64,000 nt of DNA from Polynucleobacter yangtzensis (GCF_001595965.1 NZ_LOJI01000022.1:1-64000); one strand, 5' to 3'. Counted from the first letter of the stretch, positions 35,454 to 45,735 are shown. The notes: generated from the sequence alone by a model not told the origin. Numbers and translations are program-made.

Positions 35454-36401
35454 ATGGAAAACAATCCAAACCCAAATTGGGAGCGTCAGGCTCTAGAGCA
35501 TCTCTTGTTAGAGAATTTAAAAGAGACTCGTAAAGCGCGTCGTTGGAAGGCTGTATTGCGAGTCCTGACTTTGTTAGTGATCGTGGGTGTCTTGCTATCG
35601 ATATTTGATTTTCATCTTCCGGGTAAAGGGATGGGGGTTGAAAAACATACCGCACTAGTAACTCTTGAAGGAGAAATCTCCTCTAGTTCAATGGCCAATG
35701 CAATGGATGTCAATTCATCTTTATTGGCGGCGTTTGAGAATGAAGGCAGTGCCGGTGTTGTATTGCGTATTAATAGTCCTGGCGGATCGCCGGTGCAGGC
35801 TGGCATGATTAATGACGAGATTCATCGTCTGCGTAAGCTTTATCCCAAAAAACCTTTTTATGTAGTTGTAGAAGACATTTGCGCATCTGGCGGTTACTAC
35901 GTTGCTGTAGCAGCAGATCAAATCTTGGTAGATAAAGCGAGCTTGGTAGGTTCCATTGGCGTGATCATGGAAGGCTTTGGTTTTACAGGCTTAATGGATA
36001 AGTTAGGCGTGACTCGCCGCATGATTACTTCTGGCTCCAATAAAGGCATGCTGGATCCATTTAGCAAGGAGGATCCAAAGCAAGTAGAAATGGTCAGAAC
36101 CATGATTGATGAAATTCATCAACAATTTATTGCGGTAGTTAAAGAGGGCCGAGGCGATCGCTTAAAAGATGTTCCGGATTTATTTTCTGGACGTATTTGG
36201 AATGGCGAGCAAGCAGTCAAGATTGGTTTAGTTGACGGTTATGGCACGGTTGATACCGTTGCGCGCGATGTCTTTAAGGCGCCCGATATTCTGGACTACA
36301 CCATGAAAGAGAATTTTGCTGAACGTGTTGCTAAACGCTTTGGTGCGGAAGCTGGAGCCGCTGCTGGTAAAGCGTTGGTTAAGGCACCTGATTTGAAATA
36401 A
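35454..36401 (+). CDS. sppA: S49 family peptidase (signal peptide peptidase SppA, short form)
   Basis: A 315-residue protein with an N-terminal membrane anchor (about 41-58) and a single S49 domain, so the short SppA type that forms octamers. The catalytic Ser is in EDICASGGYYVAVAADQI and the general-base Lys in GSNKGMLDPF. It cuts leftover signal peptides in the inner membrane. It ends the rluC-HAD-sppA operon; an A-rich stretch of 45 bases follows, without a hairpin. Confidence 0.92.
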   Translation: MENNPNPNWERQALEHLLLENLKETRKARRWKAVLRVLTLLVIVGVLLSIFDFHLPGKGMGVEKHTALVTLEGEISSSSMANAMDVNSSLLAAFENEGSAGVVLRINSPGGSPVQAGMINDEIHRLRKLYPKKPFYVVVEDICASGGYYVAVAADQILVDKASLVGSIGVIMEGFGFTGLMDKLGVTRRMITSGSNKGMLDPFSKEDPKQVEMVRTMIDEIHQQFIAVVKEGRGDRLKDVPDLFSGRIWNGEQAVKIGLVDGYGTVDTVARDVFKAPDILDYTMKENFAERVAKRFGAEAGAAAGKALVKAPDLK

Positions 36402-36448
36402 AAAAACAAAAAACAAAAAGTAAAAAGTAAAACTAAAGCATTAAAGAC

Positions 36449-37219
36449 TTAGGCCAATAGTAGAAATACTGTTGGCCGATTTTGTAATGAGGCACATGCA
36501 GCTTCATTCGGGTAGCGTTTACGCCAGTCTGCAATCGATAGAGTGGTAATCATTTCAGATGGAAGACTCAGGTCTACACCAAGACACAACAAGCTTTGCG
36601 GTGCCAGTGAATTAATACATGCCATCAACATGGCAGTATTGCGATAGGGCGTCTCAATCCAAATTTGCGTTTGTTGTAATTTGCGAGACTCAACTTCTAG
36701 CTGCTTCAGTTTTGCTGTGCGCTCATGAGTGTCATGAGGCAAATACCCCTGAAATGCAAAGCGCTGGCCATTGAGCCCGCTAGCCATTAGTCCTAGCAAA
36801 ATTGAGCTTGGTCCAACCAATGGTTTTACTTGTGCACCCAACTTATGTGCTGCCAGAACCAATTCTGCGCCTGGATCAGCCACGCCAGGTACTCCCGCTT
36901 CTGACATGAGGCCCATATCGTTTCCGGCAAGCAGAGGCTTCAGAAGATCAGCAGGTTTTACTGAGTCGCCATACTTTGCATTACGCGCCGCACCTCGCCA
37001 TTCGCTCATCTGCATTTCTTGAATAGTGCAGACTAAGGGTGAAACAGAATCAATTGCTTTTAATAGGGCGCGTGCTGTTTTAGCGTCTTCCACAATCCAA
37101 TGTTTGAGCTTGGCTGATTGCGCAATCGTTTCTGCAGGAAGCACCCTAGGTAGTTGTTCAACGCGGCCGTCATCGCCCAAGGTGTTTGGAACCAAATACA
37201 GAGTGCCGAGTTTGCTCAT
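36449..37219 (-). CDS. SAM-dependent methyltransferase, RsmI-like tetrapyrrole methylase fold
   Basis: A 256-residue protein of the tetrapyrrole methylase family. The motifs DMGLMSEAGVPGVADPGAEL and VKPLVGPSSILLGLMASGLNG are those of RsmI, the 16S rRNA ribose methyltransferase for C1402, followed by FAFQGYLP. It lacks the exact N-terminus of RsmI (ATPIGN) and starts GTLYLVPNTLGDDG, so it belongs to the RsmI-related group of unclear target. It ends 45 bases after the convergent sppA gene. Confidence 0.85.
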   Translation of the reverse strand: MSKLGTLYLVPNTLGDDGRVEQLPRVLPAETIAQSAKLKHWIVEDAKTARALLKAIDSVSPLVCTIQEMQMSEWRGAARNAKYGDSVKPADLLKPLLAGNDMGLMSEAGVPGVADPGAELVLAAHKLGAQVKPLVGPSSILLGLMASGLNGQRFAFQGYLPHDTHERTAKLKQLEVESRKLQQTQIWIETPYRNTAMLMACINSLAPQSLLCLGVDLSLPSEMITTLSIADWRKRYPNEAACASLQNRPTVFLLLA

Positions 37220-37244
37220 AAATAACTTCTTTTATTTTTATTAC

Positions 37245-37841
37245 TTAGTTTTTTAATGGAATTGCAAAGCCTGCATCGCGCAGTAGGCCTGTTAATGCAA
37301 TGAGAGGTAGGCCAATGAGTGCAGTAGGATCATCGCTCTTAATGGATTCCAGCAGACTAATACCAAGGCCTTCAGACTTGGCGCTACCAGCACAATCATA
37401 TGGTTCTTCAGCAAGTAAGTAGGCCTCTAAGATGTTGTCTGGAAGTTTGCGAAAGGTAACTTCGGTAGGAATGCATAAGGTAGTTTGGGTATCACCCTTC
37501 ATCAGGCATAGAGCAGTTTGGAAAATGACTGTTTGACCACGCATGAGTTGTAATTGCGCTAGTGCTCGTTCGAAATTACCCGGCTTACCAATTGCTGCGC
37601 CACAAAGATCTGCAACTTGATCAGAACCAATTACCCAAGCATCGGGATGTTCATTGGCAACCGCAGCTGCTTTTGCACGTGCGAGACGCATTGCTAAATC
37701 AAGAGTGCTCTCACCAGTGAGAGGTGTTTCATCTACCTTTGGTGAAATGATTTCAAAAGGAATCCGCAGGCGCTCTAAAAGTTCGCGGCGATATTTGGAG
37801 GTAGACCCCAGAATCAGGGGTGGGTTTTGGACGCTACTCAT
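37245..37841 (-). CDS. Maf-family nucleotide pyrophosphatase (YceF type)
   Basis: A 198-residue Maf protein. The signature LILGSTSKYRRELLERLRI and the base-specific region WVIGSDQVAD with KPGNFERAL are clear. Bacterial Maf/YceF enzymes hydrolyse m7GTP or related modified nucleotides and have been linked to septum control. In proteobacteria yceF lies beside yceD-rpmF-plsX, as here, but divergent; the yceD start is 43 bases away, so the promoters overlap. Confidence 0.92.
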   Translation of the reverse strand: MSSVQNPPLILGSTSKYRRELLERLRIPFEIISPKVDETPLTGESTLDLAMRLARAKAAAVANEHPDAWVIGSDQVADLCGAAIGKPGNFERALAQLQLMRGQTVIFQTALCLMKGDTQTTLCIPTEVTFRKLPDNILEAYLLAEEPYDCAGSAKSEGLGISLLESIKSDDPTALIGLPLIALTGLLRDAGFAIPLKN

Positions 37842-37884
37842 CGTATTCTGTGCTTTCTAGTGCTGCTTCATTTAGACTGATGCT

Positions 37885-38460
37885 ATGAATCGTAATCAAG
37901 TTTTACCTCAAGTCGAACTATCTTCTGAGCCTAGCGCCTTGAAGAGGATAGATTTTTGTGCCCCTCAATCTTATAAGGGTGCTGGTTTTTTAAGCATCCC
38001 GGATCTGCCAAGAGTGGCTGAGGAGGCTTCAACCATCAATCCGGGTGACGGGTTTAACTGGTCGGTTCAAACGCATTTTGAAGAATCGCCTGGTAGTGAG
38101 CCGCATCAAATCCTCGAATTAGGGCTAAAAGGCCGTCTGCACCTAGTCTGCCAGCGCTGTTTACAGGATTGCGCAGTGGATATGGAAGAAAAGCGGCGCT
38201 TTGTCCTTGTGACCACTGACGAAGAGGCTGACGCCTATCCCTTGGAGGATGAAGAGCAAGAGCCTTTGGTGGTAAATCAGCAATTCAATCTCTTGGAAAC
38301 CATTGAGGATGAGGTTTTGCTGTCTTTGCCCCTGATTCCTAAGCATCCAGAAGGCTTTTGTGAGCCCCATGCCTCTACTTTTGGGGATGAGGGTGATGAA
38401 GAGATGCCAAATGAGCGTGAAAATCCCTTTAACATATTGAAAAATATGAAGAAAAACTGA
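37885..38460 (+). CDS. yceD: YceD family (DUF177) protein, 23S rRNA accumulation
   Basis: A 191-residue protein of the DUF177 family. The CxxC-type pair HLVCQRCLQDCAVDMEE and the acidic C-terminal region fit; a C-terminal segment LSLPLIPKHPEGFCEP follows. YceD homologues are linked to 23S rRNA accumulation and precede rpmF in most bacteria. It begins the yceD-rpmF-plsX-fab operon. Confidence 0.9.
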   Translation: MNRNQVLPQVELSSEPSALKRIDFCAPQSYKGAGFLSIPDLPRVAEEASTINPGDGFNWSVQTHFEESPGSEPHQILELGLKGRLHLVCQRCLQDCAVDMEEKRRFVLVTTDEEADAYPLEDEEQEPLVVNQQFNLLETIEDEVLLSLPLIPKHPEGFCEPHASTFGDEGDEEMPNERENPFNILKNMKKN

Positions 38461-38565
38461 AATCAGTGACTTTATTTCAGTTGTTGTTTTGAGTATGTTT
38501 TGTCAATGAATCAAGCATTTAGGTGCTTTTCCATGCTAGAATGTCGCCTTGCTTAGGAGTTCAAT

Positions 38566-38745
38566 ATGGCCGTTCAACAAAACAAAAAATCACCTTCCAA
38601 ACGTGGCATGCATCGTGCGCACGACTTTTTGACCGCACCTGCTACGGCTGTTGAAGCCACAACTGGTGAGGCTCATTTGCGCCACCACATTTCACCTAAC
38701 GGCTACTATCGTGGTCGTAAAGTTGTTAAAACTAAAAACGACTAA
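38566..38745 (+). CDS. rpmF: 50S ribosomal protein L32
   Basis: A 59-residue ribosomal protein, starting [20 protein letters not shown] and ending [19 protein letters not shown] at 38554-38559 gives 6 bases spacing to the ATG. It has no zinc cysteines, so it is the C-minus form. It lies between yceD and plsX, as in most proteobacteria. TAGAAT at 38537-38542 may be the -10 of an extra promoter. Confidence 0.97.
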   Translation: MAVQQNKKSPSKRGMHRAHDFLTAPATAVEATTGEAHLRHHISPNGYYRGRKVVKTKND

Positions 38746-38766
38746 TTTTTAGTCTAAACAGATAGA

Positions 38767-38793
38767 AGCGGCTCCAGTAAAAGCCGCTTTTTT
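38767..38793 (+). terminator. Intrinsic terminator or attenuator after rpmF
   Basis: Stem AGCGGCT / AGCCGCT with an 8-base loop and a T run, 22 bases after rpmF. It probably lowers read-through from yceD-rpmF into plsX. Confidence 0.75.
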
Positions 38794-38827
38794 CTTGGAT
38801 AAATCACTTGCAGCAATCAATGAGTTT

Positions 38828-39841
38828 ATGAGCGTTACTCTTGCTATTGATGCCATGGGCGGAGATCATGGAGTCGTCGTGACGGTTCCAGCTGCCTGCG
38901 ATTTTCTAGAAAAACATGCAGATGTGAAGATTGCCTTGGTAGGCGATCCCGATTTAATCAAGCAAGTCTTGAGTAAATCTCCTAAAGCTCCAATGGAGCG
39001 AATTCAAATTATTCCCGCTAGTGAAGTTGTCTTGATGGATGACCCCATTGAGGTTGCCTTGCGTCGCAAAAAAGATTCTTCAATGCGTGTTGCTATTGAG
39101 CAGGTTAAAGAGGGTGCTGCTGATGCAGTCATCTCTTCCGGTAATACGGGCGCGCTCATGGCGATTTCTCGTTACATCTTAAAAACCCTTGAGGGCGTTG
39201 ATCGTCCTGCAATTGCTACTGCCATTCCTAATGAATTGGGGCGTGGCACGACCATGCTGGATTTGGGCGCGAATGCTGACTGTGAGCCAATGCACTTGGT
39301 TCAGTTCGCCCAAATGGCCAACGTGATGGTGCAAGTGGTCGATGGCAAACAAAACCCTTCGATTGGCCTTCTCAATATTGGTGAAGAAGTAATTAAGGGT
39401 AATGAAGTGGTTAAGCAAACCAGCGAGCTACTGCGTCAAACTTCCTTAAACTTTTATGGCAACGTAGAAGGCAATGACATCTTTAAGGGCACCACTGATA
39501 TTGTGGTGTGCGATGGCTTTGTGGGTAACGTTGTATTAAAGGCTAGCGAAGGCTTGGCTAAGATGATGAGCGGAATGATTCGTGAAGAATTTAATCGTTC
39601 ATTGTTGACTAAGTTAATGGCAATTTGCGCAATGGTTCCTTTGCTCAGAGTGCGTAAGCGCGTTGATCATCGTCGTTATAACGGTGCGGTATTGTTAGGG
39701 TTACGCGGCTGCGTGATTAAGAGTCATGGTTCCGCAGACAGTTATGCATTTGGCTTTGCCTTAGATCGCGCTTATGAAGCAGCAAAGAATCGCATGGTAG
39801 AGCGCATTGCCGCAGCCTTTGTGGTGGAGACAAAAGTATGA
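38828..39841 (+). CDS. plsX: Phosphate acyltransferase PlsX
   Basis: A 337-residue enzyme that makes acyl-phosphate from acyl-ACP for phospholipid synthesis. It begins [20 protein letters not shown], the family's start, so the ATG at 38828 is right and the frame further upstream (through the terminator) is not. [15 protein letters not shown] and [15 protein letters not shown] are conserved. It overlaps fabH by ATGA. Confidence 0.96.
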   Translation: MSVTLAIDAMGGDHGVVVTVPAACDFLEKHADVKIALVGDPDLIKQVLSKSPKAPMERIQIIPASEVVLMDDPIEVALRRKKDSSMRVAIEQVKEGAADAVISSGNTGALMAISRYILKTLEGVDRPAIATAIPNELGRGTTMLDLGANADCEPMHLVQFAQMANVMVQVVDGKQNPSIGLLNIGEEVIKGNEVVKQTSELLRQTSLNFYGNVEGNDIFKGTTDIVVCDGFVGNVVLKASEGLAKMMSGMIREEFNRSLLTKLMAICAMVPLLRVRKRVDHRRYNGAVLLGLRGCVIKSHGSADSYAFGFALDRAYEAAKNRMVERIAAAFVVETKV

Positions 39842-40824
39842 GTATCTTTGCAAGAGTAGCTGGCACTGGAAGCTATCTTCCTGAACTGCGTCTAACTAAT
39901 CAGGACTTGGTAGAGCGCCTCGCCAAAACTGGCCTGGAGACAAGTGATGAATGGATTAAGACGCGTAGCGGAATTTCTGCGCGTCACTTTGCTGCTGAGA
40001 ATGAGCTCACAAGTGATTTAGCGGTAAAGGCTGCAGAGGCCGCTCTCAGTAGCGCTGGGATTACCTCTGAAGATTTAGATCTCATTATTTTGGCTACTTC
40101 TACACCTGATCATTTGGGTGGCTTTCCAAGTACTGCTTGTGTAGTTCAAGATAAATTAGGTGCACATACTTCTTGTGCGGCATTCGATGTGCAGGCGGTT
40201 TGTGCTGGATTTACTTATGCGCTTGCAATTGCAGATGCTTTTATTCGTTCTGGTTCATACAAAAAAGTTTTGGTGATTGGCGCTGAAACCTTCTCGCGTA
40301 TTCTGAATTTCCAAGATCGCGGCACTTGTGTCTTGTTTGGCGATGGCGCTGGAGCGGTTGTGCTTGAGGCCTCCAAAGAGGCTGGCATTCTTTCTACGGC
40401 ATTGCATGCTGATGGTAGTCAGCGCGATATCTTGTGTGTTCCTGGTCGCGCTGGTAATGGCGAAGTGCACGGTTCACCGTTTATGACGATGGATGGCCAA
40501 GCAGTATTCAAATTGGCTGTGAAAGTTTTAGAGCAAGTCGCTCATGAGGCGCTTGATAAAGCCAACCTCAAGCCTGAGCAAATTGACTGGCTAGTTCCGC
40601 ATCAGGCAAATATTCGCATCATGGAAGGCACTGCCAAGAAGATGGGCATGTCTATGGATAAGGTGATTGTGACTGTGCATGAGCATGGCAATACTTCCGC
40701 CGCATCGATTCCGTTGGCATTAGATTCTGGTGTGCGTTCCGGACAAATTAAGCGTGGCCAACATCTTTTATTAGAAGGCGTTGGTGGTGGCTTTGCTTGG
40801 GGCGCGGTAGCCATTAAATACTAA
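39838..40824 (+). CDS. fabH: 3-oxoacyl-ACP synthase III
   Basis: A 328-residue enzyme that starts fatty acid synthesis by joining acetyl-CoA and malonyl-ACP. The active Cys is in [14 protein letters not shown], His in VPHQANIRI and Asn in [10 protein letters not shown]. Its ATG overlaps the plsX stop. A 58-base gap to fabD contains no hairpin. Confidence 0.97.
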   Translation: MSIFARVAGTGSYLPELRLTNQDLVERLAKTGLETSDEWIKTRSGISARHFAAENELTSDLAVKAAEAALSSAGITSEDLDLIILATSTPDHLGGFPSTACVVQDKLGAHTSCAAFDVQAVCAGFTYALAIADAFIRSGSYKKVLVIGAETFSRILNFQDRGTCVLFGDGAGAVVLEASKEAGILSTALHADGSQRDILCVPGRAGNGEVHGSPFMTMDGQAVFKLAVKVLEQVAHEALDKANLKPEQIDWLVPHQANIRIMEGTAKKMGMSMDKVIVTVHEHGNTSAASIPLALDSGVRSGQIKRGQHLLLEGVGGGFAWGAVAIKY

Positions 40825-40882
40825 GAACAATTCACTTTTATTTATCCACCTCTTTAATTTCTTTCATTAGCGAATTAATCAC

Positions 40883-41818
40883 ATGACATTTGCATTTGTA
40901 TTCCCCGGTCAAGGTTCTCAATCTGTTGGCATGCTCAACTCCATTGCGCAGCGTCCAGAAGTACGTGCAACATTGCAAGAGGCATCTGATGCCTTGAGTG
41001 AGGATGTCACAAAGCTTATTGCTGAAGGTCCTGCTGAAGCATTGTCTTTGACAACCAATACACAGCCTGTGATGCTGACTGCTGGCGTTGCCTTTTATCG
41101 CGCCTGGTTAGCTTCCGGTGGCGCTGCCCCTAAGGTTATGGCGGGTCATAGTCTTGGTGAGTATTCTGCTTTGGTTGCGGCTGGCGTAATCGCATTTAAA
41201 GATGCTGTGCCTTTGGTGCGTTTTCGTGCTGAAGCTATGCAAAGCGCCGTTCCAGTCGGTACCGGTGGTATGGCTGCTATTTTGGGTTTAGATGATGCGA
41301 CCGTGATTAAGGTTTGTGCTGAGGCCAGCGCCGCTTCTGGAGGCGTAGTTGAGGCAGTGAATTTTAATGCGCCTGGACAAGTCGTGATTGCTGGTGCAAG
41401 CGACGCTGTTACCAAAGCATGTGAGTTATTAAAAGCGGCCGGTGCTAAGCGCGCCTTACCGTTGCCAGTATCCGCACCATTCCACTCCTCTTTGTTGCAG
41501 CCTGCTTCGGAAAAGCTCCAGGGCTACTTAGCAAATATTGAATTTAAAGCGCCAAGCATTCCTGTTATCAATAACGTGGATGTCGAAATCCTGAATGATC
41601 CGATCGCCATTAAAGATGCTTTGGTGCGTCAAGCAGCTAAGCCTGTGCGTTGGCAAGAAACGATTCAGGCGATGGCTGGTCAAGGCATCACTCAAGTGGT
41701 CGAGTGCGGTCCTGGCAAAGTATTGGCTGGCCTGACAAAGCGTATTAATGATCAAGTTACTGGCGTGCCAGTGTTTGATGAAGCTAGCTTGACTGAAGTT
41801 CTCGCAAGCCTTAAATAA
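40883..41818 (+). CDS. fabD: Malonyl CoA-ACP transacylase
   Basis: A 311-residue enzyme. The nucleophilic Ser is in MAGHSLGEYSALVAAG, Arg in VRFRAEAMQ and the His in PVSAPFHSSLLQP. It loads malonyl groups on AcpP for chain extension. The start MTFAFVFPGQGSQ is canonical. Confidence 0.97.
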   Translation: MTFAFVFPGQGSQSVGMLNSIAQRPEVRATLQEASDALSEDVTKLIAEGPAEALSLTTNTQPVMLTAGVAFYRAWLASGGAAPKVMAGHSLGEYSALVAAGVIAFKDAVPLVRFRAEAMQSAVPVGTGGMAAILGLDDATVIKVCAEASAASGGVVEAVNFNAPGQVVIAGASDAVTKACELLKAAGAKRALPLPVSAPFHSSLLQPASEKLQGYLANIEFKAPSIPVINNVDVEILNDPIAIKDALVRQAAKPVRWQETIQAMAGQGITQVVECGPGKVLAGLTKRINDQVTGVPVFDEASLTEVLASLK

Positions 41819-41855
41819 AATCCAGATTACAGAAATAAGACAGCGGAAGACAAAT

Positions 41856-42599
41856 ATGAATCTCGACTTAAGCGGACAAATTGCCTTAGTAACTGGTGCC
41901 TCACGCGGTATTGGCCAAGCAATTGCGGATGAGTTAGTAAAGTGCGGTGCCAAAGTCATTGGCACGGCTACTTCGGAAAGTGGTGCCAAAGCCATTGATG
42001 AGCGACTGAAAGCTTCTGGTGGTGCGGGTAAGGTATTGAATGTCACCGCACCAAATGCTTGTGAAGAAATTATTGATTTGATCGTGAAAGAATATGGCGG
42101 CATCAATATCTTGGTAAACAACGCTGGCATTACGCGCGATAACTTGGCGATGCGCATGAAGTCCGATGAATGGACCGATGTGATTGATACCAATTTAAGT
42201 TCTGTCTTCCGCCTTTCTCAAGCGGTGATGCGTCCGATGATGAAGGCTCGTGGAGGTCGCATTATCAACATCACTTCTATTGTTGGCCATATGGGAAATC
42301 CTGGTCAGGCAAATTACGCAGCTGCAAAAGCAGGTGTTTCTGGTATGACTCGTGCCCTAGCTCGCGAAATCGGTAGCCGTAACATCACCGTGAATTGCGT
42401 GGCTCCTGGATTTATTGATACCGATATGACCCGCGCTTTGAGCGAAGAGCAGCAAAATGCCCTAAAAGTGAACATTCCTTTGGCTAGATTGGGTAGCCCC
42501 GAGGATGTAGCCCAGGCAGTGGCATTTTTGGCCTCTCCGGCGGCTGGTTATATTACGGGTAATACCCTACACGTCAATGGCGGACTATATTTAGCCTAA
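41856..42599 (+). CDS. fabG: 3-oxoacyl-ACP reductase
   Basis: A 247-residue SDR enzyme with the cofactor motif VTGASRGIGQAIADEL and the catalytic Ser-Tyr-Lys in NITSIVGHMGNPGQANYAAAKAG. It reduces 3-oxoacyl-ACP with NADPH. The C-terminus GGLYLA is as usual. About 100 bases follow before acpP, with a promoter of its own. Confidence 0.97.
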   Translation: MNLDLSGQIALVTGASRGIGQAIADELVKCGAKVIGTATSESGAKAIDERLKASGGAGKVLNVTAPNACEEIIDLIVKEYGGINILVNNAGITRDNLAMRMKSDEWTDVIDTNLSSVFRLSQAVMRPMMKARGGRIINITSIVGHMGNPGQANYAAAKAGVSGMTRALAREIGSRNITVNCVAPGFIDTDMTRALSEEQQNALKVNIPLARLGSPEDVAQAVAFLASPAAGYITGNTLHVNGGLYLA

Positions 42600-42634
42600 C
42601 GGCAAAGCTAGGATTTGATCATTTTTAGGCGAAT

Positions 42635-42663
42635 TTGCTAATTCGGTCCGCCGAACTGATAAA
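42635..42663 (+). promoter_or_regulatory. acpP: Candidate acpP promoter with inverted repeat in spacer
   Basis: TTGCTA (42635-42640) and GATAAA (42658-42663) are 17 bases apart. The spacer holds the inverted repeat TTCGG-TCCG-CCGAA (42642-42655), a possible operator. An own promoter fits the high need for acyl carrier protein. Confidence 0.55.
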
Positions 42664-42700
42664 ATCCTTTTCATCGTTTTTACAACCCCTGGGGAAATTA

Positions 42701-42940
42701 ATGGACAACATCGAACAACGCGTTAAGAAAATCGTCGCTGAGCAATTAGGCGTCGCAGAAGGAGACATCAAGAATGAATCTTCTTTCGTGAACGACTTGG
42801 GCGCTGACTCTCTTGACACTGTTGAGCTGGTTATGGCTTTGGAAGATGAATTCGGCATCGAAATTCCTGATGAGGAAGCTGAGAAGATCACCACAGTTCA
42901 GCTCGCGATCGACTTCGCTAAATCAAAAGCTCAGGGTTAA
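42701..42940 (+). CDS. acpP: Acyl carrier protein
   Basis: A 79-residue acidic protein; Ser37 in [11 protein letters not shown] takes the 4'-phosphopantetheine arm, which AcpS (51716-52108) attaches. The start [18 protein letters not shown] is canonical with GGGGAAAT upstream; in-frame codons further upstream are the promoter region. Confidence 0.98.
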   Translation: MDNIEQRVKKIVAEQLGVAEGDIKNESSFVNDLGADSLDTVELVMALEDEFGIEIPDEEAEKITTVQLAIDFAKSKAQG

Positions 42941-42961
42941 TTCCCTAGCCTAGGTATTACT

Positions 42962-44209
42962 GTGTCAGCATCAAATGGCCGACGCCGGGTAGTAGTCACC
43001 GGCCTTGGTCTCATCTCACCTGTTGGTAATTCAGTTGATGTAGCTTGGTCTAATTTGCTCGCGGGCAAATCAGGTATTGCTACCATCACCAAGTTTGACC
43101 ACACTCCGCTTAGCGTTCATTTCGCTGGAGAGGTGAAAGATTTCAACGTTGAAGAATATGTTTCTGCCAAAGAGGCGCGCCATATGGATACCTTTATCCA
43201 TTATGGTATCGCTGCTGGTACGCAAGCTCTTCGCGACAGTGGTTTAGAGATCACAGAACAAAACGCCGAGCGCGTAGGTGTGATGGTTGGCTCCGGTATC
43301 GGTGGCCTCCCAATGATTGAGGAAACAGGCGCTGAGCTTTTGGCTCGTGGCCCTCGTCGTATTTCACCTTTCTTTGTTCCAGGCTCAATCATCAATATGA
43401 TTTCTGGTCATCTCAGTATTTTGTTTGGTCTCAAAGGTCCAAACGTTGCTGCAGTGACTGCCTGTACAACGGGTTTGCATAGCATTGGTTTGGCCGCACG
43501 TTTAATTCAGTACGGCGATGCTGATGTCATGGTGGCTGGTGGCGCTGAATCTACAATCTCTGCTTTGGGTGTTGGTGGCTTTGCTTCTGCAAGAGCGCTC
43601 TCCACACGCAATGATGATCCTGCAACTGCATCACGCCCTTGGGACAAAGACCGCGATGGTTTTGTTCTTGGCGAAGGTGCTGGCGTTGTAGTGCTTGAAG
43701 AATACGAACACGCTAAGGCACGTGGCGCAAAAATCTATTGCGAACTATTAGGCTTTGGCATGAGTGGTGATGCGTATCACATGACTGCTCCAAATATGGA
43801 TGGCCCACGTCGTTGCATGGTCAATGCAATGCGCGATGCCAAGCTCAATCCAGATCAAATTCAATACTTAAATGCTCACGGAACTTCTACACCGCTAGGT
43901 GATAAGAATGAAACAGAGGCTATTAAGGCAGCTTTAGGCGATCATGCCAAAAAGGCTTTAATTAATTCCACTAAGTCGATGACCGGTCATCTTTTGGGAG
44001 GCGCTGGCGGCTTGGAGTCTGTATTTACGATCCTGGCCCTCCACAACCAGAAGTCGCCACCTACTATCAATATCTTTAATCAAGACCCTGAGTGTGATTT
44101 GGACTACTGCGCCAATACTGCTAGGGATGTGAAGATAGACCATGCAGTCAAAAACAATTTTGGCTTTGGGGGTACTAACGGTACCTTGATTTTTGGCAAA
44201 CTGACCTAA
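42962..44209 (+). CDS. fabF: 3-oxoacyl-ACP synthase II
   Basis: A 415-residue condensing enzyme. Active Cys in [18 protein letters not shown], His in [13 protein letters not shown] and [14 protein letters not shown], Lys between. It elongates fatty acids and makes cis-vaccenate. The start is a GTG at 42962, 21 bases after acpP; it directly begins with the conserved RRVVVTGLG strand. Confidence 0.97.
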   Translation: MSASNGRRRVVVTGLGLISPVGNSVDVAWSNLLAGKSGIATITKFDHTPLSVHFAGEVKDFNVEEYVSAKEARHMDTFIHYGIAAGTQALRDSGLEITEQNAERVGVMVGSGIGGLPMIEETGAELLARGPRRISPFFVPGSIINMISGHLSILFGLKGPNVAAVTACTTGLHSIGLAARLIQYGDADVMVAGGAESTISALGVGGFASARALSTRNDDPATASRPWDKDRDGFVLGEGAGVVVLEEYEHAKARGAKIYCELLGFGMSGDAYHMTAPNMDGPRRCMVNAMRDAKLNPDQIQYLNAHGTSTPLGDKNETEAIKAALGDHAKKALINSTKSMTGHLLGGAGGLESVFTILALHNQKSPPTINIFNQDPECDLDYCANTARDVKIDHAVKNNFGFGGTNGTLIFGKLT

Positions 44210-44259
44210 TATTCTTAGTATCTCCACTGTTGGTCTTTACCAAGTAGGTCTATAGCATT

Positions 44260-45708
44260 ATGAAAAAGTACTTAATTGCGCTCATGACTATTTTTAGTCT
44301 TGGGCAGTTTGCATTTATTCAACCTGTCTCTGCACAAAATCCTCGGGTAACGATTCCTGATTTTGCCGATTTGGTTGAGCGTGCCAGTCCAGCGGTCGTG
44401 AATATTCGTACCACTGAAAAAGTGGTGGTTCAGCAAGCTCAAGGTGGCATACCTGGAATGCCTGAAGATCAAGCGGAATTCTTCCGCCGCTTCTTTGGTG
44501 TACCTATTCCTGGATTGCCGAATGGTCCAAAACAAGCGCAACCAAATCCCGGTAAGCCGCAAGAAGCAGATCGTGGTGTTGGCTCTGGTTTCATTATTGA
44601 ATCCAATGGATTAATTTTGACAAACGCGCACGTGGTTGAGGGTGCTACAACTATTTATGTGACCTTGACCGATAAGCGCGAGTTCAAAGCAAAGTTACTC
44701 GGTATGGATAAACGCACTGATGTTGCTGTTGTCAAAATTGATGCTCGTGATTTACCTAAGTTACCTTTGGGCGATTCTTCAAGAGTGCGTGTGGGTGAGT
44801 GGGTTCTAGCGATTGGCTCCCCATTTGGTCTTGAGAATACGGTCACCGCAGGGATTGTGTCTGCTAAGAGTCGTGATACTGGCGACTACTTACCATTCAT
44901 CCAGACGGACGTGGCGGTTAACCCAGGTAACTCTGGTGGCCCTTTATTAAATACCGCCGGTCAGGTAATTGGTATCAACTCACAAATCTTTAGTCGCTCT
45001 GGTGGCTATATGGGAATTTCATTTGCTATTCCGATTGATGAGGCGATGCGTGTTGCCGATCAATTGCGTACCAATGGCAAGATGACCCGCGGTCGTATTG
45101 GTGTTGCTTTGGGCGAGATGACCAAAGATGTTGCTGAGAGTTTAGGTTTGGGTAAGCCGCGTGGCGCATACGTTCGTAACGTTGAGCCAGGTGGACCAGC
45201 TGCTGCAGGTGGAATTGAATCTGGTGATGTGATTCTGAGTTTCAATGGGCGCGATATTGCTAAATCAACTGACTTACCAAGAGTGGTTGGTGAAACTAAG
45301 CCAGGTACTTCAGTGCCAGTGCAAGTTTGGCGAAAGGGCGGTACTCGTGATTTAACCGTGACCGTAACTGATGCCGAATCTACTCAGGCGGCAAATAAGA
45401 AGTCGGATGCTCCAGCTCCAAATAGCAATAGCGCAAATGCCCTTGGGGTTGCTGTAAGTGAGCTATCCGATAGCAAAAAGAAGGATTTGAATATCAAGAG
45501 TGGTGTTGAGGTTACCGGTTTAGGGGAGGGTCCCTTGGCCAGGGCTGGAATTCGACCTGGAGATGTCATTATTCGGGTTGCAGATGCCGATATTACGGGC
45601 GTTAAGCAGTTTGAGGCTCTAGTTAAGGGCCTGGATGCTAACAAGGCCGTCCCGGTCTTTATACGCCGTGCTGATAGCACTTTGGTAGTCCCCGTAAGAC
45701 CTAAATAA
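44260..45708 (+). CDS. degQ: Periplasmic Do-family serine protease (DegQ/MucD)
   Basis: A 482-residue protease-chaperone. The signal peptide ends in VSAQ (about residue 25). The triad is H124 (TNAHVVEG), D154 (KRTDVAVVKI) and S225 (NPGNSGGP). Two PDZ domains follow (about 265-360 and 390-480). It degrades misfolded envelope proteins. In many betaproteobacteria rpoE and rseA-rseB stand between fabF and this gene; here only 50 bases separate them. Confidence 0.95.
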   Translation: MKKYLIALMTIFSLGQFAFIQPVSAQNPRVTIPDFADLVERASPAVVNIRTTEKVVVQQAQGGIPGMPEDQAEFFRRFFGVPIPGLPNGPKQAQPNPGKPQEADRGVGSGFIIESNGLILTNAHVVEGATTIYVTLTDKREFKAKLLGMDKRTDVAVVKIDARDLPKLPLGDSSRVRVGEWVLAIGSPFGLENTVTAGIVSAKSRDTGDYLPFIQTDVAVNPGNSGGPLLNTAGQVIGINSQIFSRSGGYMGISFAIPIDEAMRVADQLRTNGKMTRGRIGVALGEMTKDVAESLGLGKPRGAYVRNVEPGGPAAAGGIESGDVILSFNGRDIAKSTDLPRVVGETKPGTSVPVQVWRKGGTRDLTVTVTDAESTQAANKKSDAPAPNSNSANALGVAVSELSDSKKKDLNIKSGVEVTGLGEGPLARAGIRPGDVIIRVADADITGVKQFEALVKGLDANKAVPVFIRRADSTLVVPVRPK

Positions 45709-45735
45709 CCCTATTTTGGGCTTAGAAATGGGGTT

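Noticed and set aside
36402..36448. A-rich short repeats (AAAACAAA/AAAAGTA) between sppA and the methylase gene
   Set aside because: Simple A-rich sequence without hairpin or conserved motif; no function can be supported.
38795..38827. Longer plsX start
   Set aside because: The extra codons begin directly at the T run of the rpmF terminator, and PlsX proteins start at [11 protein letters not shown].
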